A stretch of DNA of 10,786 bases from Candidatus Brocadiales bacterium (GTDB lineage Bacteria > Planctomycetota > Brocadiia > Brocadiales > Bathyanammoxibiaceae). The stretch spans positions 1 to 10,786 of the forward strand of contig JAUQZZ010000058.1 of the NCBI GenBank assembly GCA_030586765.1, in the 5' to 3' direction. A model generated the notes under the pieces. That model was not told the DNA's origin. It did no database searches and saw only the letters and a program-made list of their open reading frames with translations. A program made the position numbers and the translations under genes. Of this stretch, positions 5,893 through 10,786 are shown in pieces. Within the stretch, counting starts at the first letter, position 1; each line of letters begins with the position of its first letter.

Positions 5893-6795
5893 TTAATCTT
5901 TTAGGTAGGTCTTGATGGCATCTACAAATCTGACGGGTTCAAACTGGAAGTCTCTTTTCATGGCTGTTATATCCCCCACGTTATCCCTCCCTAGCATGAT
6001 TAGTTGTTCCCTGGTGAGCATAGGCTTTGTACAGGTCTTTTCCATGGCGTAAGCCATGGGCCAGGCAGCCGTTACAGGCATATGTATCTTTATCCTCCAG
6101 GCCCCCATGACCTTCATAATGGTGTCCAGTATCTCGTTTATGGATAGCTCCTCTGGGCCGCCTAGCTCATAGGCCTGATTAATAAACCTCCCATCGCTGG
6201 TAGCGGCTTTGCAGAAGCAGTGGGCAACGTCTCCTACAAAGATGGGTTGCATCTTTACCTTTCCAGAACCTATAACCATCAGGAAAGGCAAGGGAGAGGT
6301 TTGTCTGATAATCTTTGCGAACATATTGACGAATTCGTCGTCCTTTCCACAGATTATAGAAGGGCGGAAGACGGTGAAGGGGATACCGCTATTGCGGACG
6401 GAAAGCTCCCCCAGCCATTTTGTGGCATGATAGCGGCTTTGGGCCTCTGGTGAGGTGCCCAAGGCACTCATGTGAACAAATTTTTTGACCCTTGCCTTGA
6501 CGCTGGCGGCTATCATATTAGAGGTTCCCTCTGCATGGAGTCTCTCGAAGGTTACCATGGGAGGTATCTCCCTGATGATACCCACCAGATGGATTACGAC
6601 GTCTATCCCTTTTAAGGCCCCTTCTAGGGTGGCAGGGTCGGTTACGTCCCCCTCACAAAATTCTACATCCAGGTTCTGGAGTACCTCACGGTTAGAGGTC
6701 TTCCTGACCAGGCATCTTACCTCCTGGCCTTCCTGAACCAGCTTCCTTACAATATTTCTTCCTACAAAGCCTGTGCCACCCGTAACCAAAATCAT
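5893..6795 (-). CDS. NDUFA9-like NAD(P)-binding SDR protein
   Basis: This 300-residue extended/atypical SDR has a Rossmann fold with the nucleotide motif TGGTGFVG (G6-x2-G9-x2-G12). D50 sits in FCEGDVTD, H69LVG follows the fourth strand, S110 is in the catalytic position, and the YxxxK pair is Y122/K126. The sequence resembles bacterial homologues of the complex I accessory subunit NDUFA9, often annotated as NAD-dependent epimerase/dehydratase. In that group the nucleotide is bound tightly and the reaction is usually unknown. The C-terminal half (PIFVGDVAHCF, YELGGPEELSINEIL) is also typical. The ATG at 6795 follows AAAGGA at about 8 nt. Spacing is 22 nt to the HD-GYP gene upstream and 18 nt to the methyltransferase downstream. 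Alternative: a sugar-nucleotide or quinone-side-chain reductase. Confidence 0.85.
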   Translation of the reverse strand: MILVTGGTGFVGRNIVRKLVQEGQEVRCLVRKTSNREVLQNLDVEFCEGDVTDPATLEGALKGIDVVIHLVGIIREIPPMVTFERLHAEGTSNMIAASVKARVKKFVHMSALGTSPEAQSRYHATKWLGELSVRNSGIPFTVFRPSIICGKDDEFVNMFAKIIRQTSPLPFLMVIGSGKVKMQPIFVGDVAHCFCKAATSDGRFINQAYELGGPEELSINEILDTIMKVMGAWRIKIHMPVTAAWPMAYAMEKTCTKPMLTREQLIMLGRDNVGDITAMKRDFQFEPVRFVDAIKTYLKD

Positions 6796-6817
6796 GGGTA
6801 TGTCCTTTAGGAAGAGG

Positions 6818-7423
6818 TTAGGAAGAGGTAGGTTGGGAGTTTAATATATTTATAAATATATCAGATATCTCTGGGTCTAGCATCTTTCCCTTTTCGTTTT
6901 GTAAGTGTTTTAGGGCTGCTTCCCTGCTGAAGGCCGACCTGTAGGGCCTGATGTTGGTAAGGGCATCGTAGAGTTCTGCTGCCGCAAGAATCCTGGCCCC
7001 TATGGGTATATTCTTTCCTTTAAGCTTACTGGGATAGCCAGTCCCATCAAAACGCTCATGGTGATGCATGACGATGGGAATGACAATGTCGTGAATATCG
7101 GAGGATCCTGCTATGGAAGAGGTTATTACAGCTACGCTGAGAAGTGGGTGGTTTCGGATTACATTCCATTCAAGGTAGTCCAGGCTCCCAGGTTTATTCA
7201 TTATTCCCTCAGGTACGCCCATGTTACCCACGTCATGGAGGTAGCAGGCGCAGCTAAGCCAGAAGATGAAGTCCTTTGGGAGTTTTAGCGCCCTGGCTAT
7301 CTTCACCGCATAGCGTTCAACCGCATCTGAATGTCCTTGAAGATGCGGGTGCTGTTTTTCTGAATCTCTAGAGAGGGCCTTGGCAATTTTTAAGACTTCC
7401 TCTTTTGATTTGGGTGCTTCCAT
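6818..7423 (-). CDS. Stand-alone HD-GYP domain protein
   Basis: A 201-residue protein that is almost entirely one HD-GYP domain, with no receiver or membrane segment. The family hydrolyses cyclic-di-GMP. Visible motifs: H31, H63-D64, N76-KPG, H92, H120-H122 and the signature HHERFDGTGYPSKLKG with GYP intact (129-131). Departures from consensus: HDVGN in place of HDIGK (N67), and E150 where the family usually has a metal-binding Asp (AAELYDA versus xxDxYDA). These suggest changed metal preference or reduced activity, but the fold should be kept. The ATG at 7423 has only a weak AGGG 9 nt upstream. It lies mid-operon, 47 nt after ridA and 22 nt before the NDUFA9-like gene. It could be a signalling subunit or, if degenerate, a nucleotide sensor. 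Confidence 0.85.
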   Translation of the reverse strand: MEAPKSKEEVLKIAKALSRDSEKQHPHLQGHSDAVERYAVKIARALKLPKDFIFWLSCACYLHDVGNMGVPEGIMNKPGSLDYLEWNVIRNHPLLSVAVITSSIAGSSDIHDIVIPIVMHHHERFDGTGYPSKLKGKNIPIGARILAAAELYDALTNIRPYRSAFSREAALKHLQNEKGKMLDPEISDIFINILNSQPTSS

Positions 7424-7470
7424 AAGTTTAGCCCTATGTAACCTATTAAGTTGCCACCGCTGGCAGGACT

Positions 7471-7857
7471 CTAGTCCACTATGGCAATAGCCTCAATCTC
7501 TACACCTGCATCCCGAGGGAGTCTCGAGGCCTGGAGTGCTGAACGAGCAGGCCTTGAGTCCTTAAAATATTGACTATACACCTCATTAATGGCACTGTAA
7601 TCCTCTATCCTGGCCATAAATATAGTAGTTTTCACTACCTTATCCAGGGAGGAGCCTGTTGCCTGCAGGACGCCCTTCAGGTTTTCTAGGGCCTGCTGGG
7701 TCTGGGCTTTTATATCTCCTTCTACCAGTTTTCCCGTGCTGGGGTCAAGGGGTATCTGTCCGGAGACAAATATGAAGGGACCCACGCGGATACCTTGAGA
7801 ATATGGGCCAATGGCCTGAGGGACCCTGGTGGTGGAGATTACTTCCTTTTCCCACAT
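7471..7857 (-). CDS. ridA: RidA family reactive-intermediate deaminase
   Basis: RidA hydrolyses 2-aminoacrylate and related enamines or imines released by PLP enzymes, and acts as a cytosolic homotrimer. At 128 residues the length is that of E. coli RidA. Signature elements: IGPYSQG (16-22, with Y19), VSGQIP (31-36), KTTIF, and RPARSALQASRLPRDAGVEIEAIA with the carboxylate-binding R105 and catalytic-site E120 both present. This marks it as a true RidA rather than an Rid4-7 paralogue. The ATG at 7857 follows GAGGA at 6 nt, the best ribosome site of this operon. The 77-nt gap to the upstream Fe-S gene holds a small stem, TCCGC/GCGGA (7913-7927). Its link to the neighbours is unclear; it may be a housekeeping passenger. 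Confidence 0.95.
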   Translation of the reverse strand: MWEKEVISTTRVPQAIGPYSQGIRVGPFIFVSGQIPLDPSTGKLVEGDIKAQTQQALENLKGVLQATGSSLDKVVKTTIFMARIEDYSAINEVYSQYFKDSRPARSALQASRLPRDAGVEIEAIAIVD

Positions 7858-7934
7858 TGCTTGTCCTCGGGGGCTCTGATACTATTCATCTTCCAGGCTA
7901 TCAATGGGTTGGTCCGCCTGAAGCGGATTACCCC

Positions 7935-9176
7935 CTAGCCCTTGGGCCTGTGATTAATTGTCCTTGAGAGGAGTTCTACTACGTGAAGGGTCTCCACAGG
8001 TAGATTTCTAGAGGCGACCATGTCTGATATCTGGAGCATACACCCAGGGCAAGAGGTGGCTACCATATCAGCCCCAACCCTTTCTATAGAGTTTATTTTG
8101 TGTTCTCCAATCTTTAAGGACAGGTCCCGGTAGATAATGCTAAAGACGCCTCCACCCCCGCAGCACCTGTCAGGATACTCCATTTCTTTGAATTCAGCGC
8201 ATCGGCCCAGAACTTCCCTGGGCTCCTTAGTAACCCCTTGTCCCCAGCGGAGGTGGCAGGGGTCGTGATAGGTTACCTTTGTACTTATTGGGTCGGTCTC
8301 ATAGTGGGTAAACTTCTCTAGGAATACAGAGATATCGTAGACCTTATCGGCCATGGGCTTCCAGGAATCACCCAGGAGACGGAGATATTCCCTTTTTATT
8401 GTAAGGGAGCAGGTAGAGCAGGCGGATACAATAGCATCTAGTCCACCTGAGGCGGAGGCCTCAAAAATTGCCCTATTTTTTTCTGCCAGCTTCCGGGCTG
8501 CAGTAGTATCTCCCAGGGAGAGGGCAGGGATTCCGCAGCAGACCTGCTCCGAGGGTATCACCACCTCTATATTGAGATGGTTTAGTACCTTTACGAGGGC
8601 CTCCGCTATATTAGGATAGACGTAGTTGGTAAGACAGCCCACAAAGAATCCTACACGCATCTCAGGGTTCGACAGTTTTTGTGTATGCTGGAACCTGTTT
8701 AGAGTGGTTCTTCTGGCCAGGGGCGGCACCCATCTCTTGCCCATAAAGAATAGTGGGAGATGGCGCATGGTGCCCCGCCTCTTGCCAGGAATGAGTTTCT
8801 GGAAGAGGGAGGCCATCTTAATTGTAAGGTCGAAGAGCCGTCTCCGAGGCAGCAAAACCCTCAGTACAAAACGGGCCATAGGTGGGATGCCCATATTCTT
8901 CTCTATGCCCTCCAGAAGGGCATTTATTATCAGATTAAAATCCACACCAGAGGGGCAGCAGGCCTGACACCGCAGGCATTTCTTGCAGGAATAGATATAG
9001 TCCCTTAATTCCTTAGAATAGAAGATTTCCCCCTGGAATATGGCCTCTGCCAGGCTTATCCTGCCCCGGGCCACACGGGTTTCGTCGCCTACTTCGATAA
9101 AGACAGGACAGACGGAGCGGCATTTACCACACTTGGCACATTTAAGTATCTCTCTTTTTGCCTCTTCTGCGCTCAT
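7935..9176 (-). CDS. GlcF/HdrD-like (Fe-S)-binding protein with two CCG domains
   Basis: An electron-transfer subunit of the glycolate/lactate oxidase (GlcF, LutA) and heterodisulfide reductase D group, 413 residues, close to GlcF in length. Two N-terminal [4Fe-4S] motifs are seen: C13-x2-C16-x2-C19-x3-C23-P and C64-x2-C67-x2-C70-x3-C74-P. Two CCG domains follow: C181, C213-C214-G, C253, C256; then C307, C338-C339-G in CCGGGGVFS, C376, C379. There is no membrane segment, so it is probably a peripheral cytoplasmic protein. The usual FAD partner (GlcD or LldD type) is not next to it, so substrate is unknown. The start at 9176 is forced: C13 needs an upstream start, and an in-frame TAA lies just before. 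No ribosome site exists and the promoter almost abuts the ATG, so translation is probably leaderless. First gene of the five-gene minus operon. Confidence 0.9.
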   Translation of the reverse strand: MSAEEAKREILKCAKCGKCRSVCPVFIEVGDETRVARGRISLAEAIFQGEIFYSKELRDYIYSCKKCLRCQACCPSGVDFNLIINALLEGIEKNMGIPPMARFVLRVLLPRRRLFDLTIKMASLFQKLIPGKRRGTMRHLPLFFMGKRWVPPLARRTTLNRFQHTQKLSNPEMRVGFFVGCLTNYVYPNIAEALVKVLNHLNIEVVIPSEQVCCGIPALSLGDTTAARKLAEKNRAIFEASASGGLDAIVSACSTCSLTIKREYLRLLGDSWKPMADKVYDISVFLEKFTHYETDPISTKVTYHDPCHLRWGQGVTKEPREVLGRCAEFKEMEYPDRCCGGGGVFSIIYRDLSLKIGEHKINSIERVGADMVATSCPGCMLQISDMVASRNLPVETLHVVELLSRTINHRPKG

Positions 9177-9184
9177 ATAATTAA

Positions 9185-9213
9185 ATGATAATTAATTTGA
9201 CATAGATTATCAA
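9185..9213 (-). promoter_or_regulatory. Sigma-70-type promoter for the minus operon, predicted leaderless
   Basis: Read on the minus strand: TTGATA (-35, 9213-9208), exactly 17 bp, TATCAT (-10, 9190-9185). Each box matches five of six consensus bases. Only 8 nt separate the -10 from the ATG at 9176, so transcription should start at or within two bases of the start codon. Confidence 0.65.
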
Positions 9214-9228
9214 ATGAATTTGGAACTT

Positions 9229-9337
9229 GAGACCTCTGAAAAAGTCGCTCCGCCGGGATAGGCGGGGCTTTCTAGCCCCGTTTACGCGGCCCTGGAAAGG
9301 GCCGCCTATCCAATTTTATTACTTTTTCAGAGGCCTC
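9229..9337. mobile_element. MITE-like element, copy 4 (109 bp, three-way-junction core)
   Basis: Inverted ends GAGACCTCTGAAAAAGT (9229-9245) and ACTTTTTCAGAGGCCTC (9321-9337) match at 16 of 17 positions. The core folds as a compact three-way junction: outer GGATAG/CTATCC (9256-9261/9306-9311), arm CGGGGCT-TTCT-AGCCCCG (9263-9280), arm GCGGCCCT-GGAA-AGGGCCGC (9286-9305). It is the reverse complement of copy 1's core without the loop insertion. Flanks AACTT and GAGTT match at only three of five bases, so the target duplication has decayed or was never there. It sits 15 bp upstream of the -35 box of the minus operon. Confidence 0.75.
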
Positions 9338-9468
9338 GAGTTTTATCGCAGAGGTATGGTGCAAAAACTTATTATAAAAAAAGTCCGGAATAAATACAAT
9401 ATAAATGCCCATTTGTCAATGGTTTTTGGCTTTCTAAGCAGTGGATAGAGACCACAGAACTCTTTGGG

Positions 9469-9525
9469 TACCGCAGGGTCATGCCAGAGGCAGATTCGCC
9501 TCGGGCGAACTTGAGCCCTGCGGTA
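9469..9525. repeat. Stem-loop with CCGCAGGG/CCCTGCGG arms and nested GCCAGAGGC motif
   Basis: TACCGCAGGG (9469-9478) pairs exactly with CCCTGCGGTA (9516-9525). The 37-nt loop holds GCCAGAGGC (9483-9491) and TCGCCTCGGGCGA. The loop resembles 1656-1682 (CGCCAGAGGCGAATC, then TCGCC), and the arms resemble the hairpin at 4518-4549, so it is a composite of two dispersed repeat types. It has no T-run, so it is not an evident terminator. Confidence 0.6.
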
Positions 9526-9657
9526 GTGACAGTCAAAAACCTAACCTAGAGAAGACTTACAGGATAATTTATCTGCATCATTTGCACTAGTTATAGACAT
9601 AGGCAACCGTTAAACAAGGTGTTATATATCATCTCCACGAGGAGGTCTCCATTCCCC

Positions 9658-9686
9658 TTGACAAAATGAACCCAGATTGATAACAT
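9658..9686 (+). promoter_or_regulatory. Sigma-70-type promoter pointing toward hyfB
   Basis: TTGACA (9658-9663) is a perfect -35 box. After exactly 17 bp comes TAACAT (9681-9686), four of six -10 bases. Transcription would start near 9693 and run through the structured stretch below, giving hyfB a leader of about 340 nt or producing a separate small RNA. Confidence 0.5.
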
Positions 9687-9689
9687 CTC

Positions 9690-10030
9690 TCGGAGAACTT
9701 GCCCAAGCTTGAGGAGTCTATGGCAACTGATGCTCAATGGCATGGGCAGAAGGTGCCAAGCCCCATTTGGGGGAAAGCGGGGTTTGTAAGGGATGTAGAA
9801 CGATTAAGAACGTGAAAAGGGATCAAGTAGTTTGGAACGTTTTGAAGCCCTTTTTGCGTTCCATCCTGAGACTCTTTTGGAATTAGGCAGGTTTTTGACC
9901 CGCCCGCAGCCTGCTCCCAAGGAGCGGACCAGTTCATATCCAATTCATTCCTGAGGCTTAGGATTTTTCATTTTCTCCCTTTATTTTGTAAGGCTCATTA
10001 TGCGCTTGCTACGTTCCTAAAACGCCGGTT
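9690..10030 (+). other. Structured gene-free stretch; candidate leader or non-coding RNA with a tiny ORF
   Basis: No recognised gene or RNA family. Stems seen in order: TGCCCA (9700-9705)/TGGGCA (9743-9748) enclosing TTGAG/CTCAA (9709-9713/9733-9737); CCCC-ATTT-GGGG (9761-9772); GAACGTGAAAAGGG (9808-9821)/CCCTTTTTGCGTTC (9848-9861), 14 pairs of which two are G-U; CTGCTCC-CAA-GGAGCGG (9911-9927). A 31-codon ORF (9720-9815, MATDAQWHGQKV...) has GAGGAG just 3 nt before its ATG, and both lie in the first hairpin. The region may be a regulatory leader for hyfB. Alternatively it may be the worn remains of an inserted element. Confidence 0.3.
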
Positions 10031-10786
10031 ATGAGTGTAAGAGAACTTTTTTATTTATTGAATGTCTGTTTTCTGCTTGGGGCCGTAGTGAGTCTCGGTC
10101 TAAGCCGGTACCCAAAGGCAAGTAGCCTTCTTTCTAATGCCTTCACCCTTATGGGTTCTTTATGCGGGCTATTGTTGTCTTTCCATATCTTAGGTTATGG
10201 AGAAAGCTTAGCTATTAAAGGCCCTAAACTTATCCCATGGGTTGAATTTAGTTTCTTCGTAGATGGGTTGGCTGCCTTTTTTGTACTAGTGGTGTCCATC
10301 CTGTCGCTCGCCTTTTCCTTATATTCCTTAGGTTACAACCAGGGATATTACGGTAAGAGTGTAGGATTTCTTGGTTTTCTTGCTAACCTGTTTCTACTTT
10401 CTATGGTATGGGTATTAAGCGCAAACAATGCCCTTGCGTTCCTCATTTTCTGGGAGCTGATGACCCTGGTCTCCTATTTCCTTGTTGTTTATGAGTACGA
10501 GGAAGAGGAATCTGTGAGGGCGGGATTAATCTACCTAATAATGGCCCATGGAGGTACAGCCCTTATAACGGTCTCCTTTCTTATCTTATACAAGCTTACA
10601 GGTTCTTTTAGTTTCGATGCCTTTCGCACAGCCGGTGGTGGACTGCCTGCTTATATAAGGGACATTATCTTTGTTTCTTCCTTCCTTGGCTTTGGCACAA
10701 AGGCAGGGATTATCCCACTCCATATCTGGCTTCCAATGGCCCACCCTGCCGCCCCTTCAAATATATCGGCCCTTATGTCTGGGGTC
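10031..10786 (+). CDS. hyfB: HyfB-like proton-translocating membrane subunit (5' part, cut by window end)
   Basis: The first 252 residues of a NuoL/MrpA-superfamily protein, closest by motif to hydrogenase-4 component B (HyfB/HycC), which is usually 600-670 residues. These inner-membrane subunits couple electron transfer in group 4 hydrogenase or related complexes to ion pumping. Several hydrophobic helices are visible (about 6-24, 34-54, 72-100, 112-130, 134-154, 163-187, 211-233). The conserved Glu of helix 5 is E142 in FWELMTLVSYF, H173 lies in MAHGG, and the pump Lys is K224 in FGTKAGIIPLHIWLP. The run AHPAAPSNISALMSGV (237-252) is diagnostic of the HyfB branch. The ATG at 10031 is the first start after an in-frame TAA at 9989, but no ribosome site is evident. 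Further hyf genes probably follow outside the window. It diverges from the Fe-S operon. Confidence 0.9.
   Translation, partial: MSVRELFYLLNVCFLLGAVVSLGLSRYPKASSLLSNAFTLMGSLCGLLLSFHILGYGESLAIKGPKLIPWVEFSFFVDGLAAFFVLVVSILSLAFSLYSLGYNQGYYGKSVGFLGFLANLFLLSMVWVLSANNALAFLIFWELMTLVSYFLVVYEYEEEESVRAGLIYLIMAHGGTALITVSFLILYKLTGSFSFDAFRTAGGGLPAYIRDIIFVSSFLGFGTKAGIIPLHIWLPMAHPAAPSNISALMSGV

Noticed and set aside
9227..9448. 73-codon plus-strand frame across element copy 4
   Set aside because: It starts inside the inverted end and translates the hairpin core. The other copies have no equivalent frame, so it is not an element protein.
9734..9943. 69-codon minus-strand open frame ahead of hyfB
   Set aside because: No family resemblance and no convincing start signals, and it overlaps the plus-strand stem-loops. 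It could be an element relic, but nothing supports a gene.
1..10786. CRISPR array, tRNA or rRNA genes
   Set aside because: No regularly spaced direct repeats, no tRNA-like TTCRA arm with CCA-type acceptor context, and no rRNA motifs were seen on either strand by eye.

Overview
The window looks like a chromosomal segment of an uncultured, probably anaerobic, Gram-negative bacterium. Codon use is rich in AGG and ATA and the GC content is intermediate by eye. The genes include a [4Fe-4S]-type PurF, a GlcF/HdrD-like iron-sulfur protein, an NDUFA9-like reductase and a HyfB-type membrane subunit. Desulfobacterota, Nitrospirota or anammox-type Planctomycetota would all fit; I cannot place it more precisely from sequence alone.

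Layout. On the minus strand, 182-1195 is a response regulator with an HD-GYP output domain. On the plus strand, purF (1824-3239) and purM (3401-4459) are two steps of de novo purine synthesis. A minus-strand run then reads from right to left: GlcF/HdrD-like Fe-S protein (7935-9176), RidA (7471-7857), small HD-GYP protein (6818-7423), NDUFA9-like SDR protein (5893-6795) and a zinc-ribbon methyltransferase (4867-5874). Gaps of 77, 47, 22 and 18 nt suggest one operon. It is read from a good sigma-70-like promoter that sits so close to the first ATG that the mRNA should be leaderless. At the right edge, divergent and cut by the window end, is a hyfB-like gene (10031 onward).

The striking part is between the genes. 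Four copies of one mobile-element-like family share about 17-bp inverted ends (GAGACCTCTGCAAAAGT). They lie at 1228-1360, 3243-3384, 4594-4845 and 9229-9337, and three carry perfect 5-bp target duplications (TGAGT, GAATT, AGTTT). None encodes a protein. They carry two quite different structured cores inside the same ends. Copies 1 and 4 have a three-way-junction fold, present in opposite orientations. Copies 2 and 3 have G/C-tract hairpins that match the G-quadruplex pattern. One copy sits between purF and purM; removing it restores a 14-nt operon gap with a Shine-Dalgarno site. Another sits in the stop codon of a duplicated purM tail.

Other repeats in the gaps are 30-bp palindromes with TGTAGGGG arms (one of them cut by the window start) and short CGCC-GGCG palindromes. 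The longest gene-poor stretch (9338-10030) holds a second strong promoter followed by several stem-loops and a tiny possible ORF, a candidate leader or non-coding RNA ahead of hyfB.

Functional links: purF and purM belong to one pathway. The two HD-GYP proteins would act in cyclic-di-GMP turnover, but each has departures from the canonical motifs. The five-gene minus operon has no obvious single pathway.
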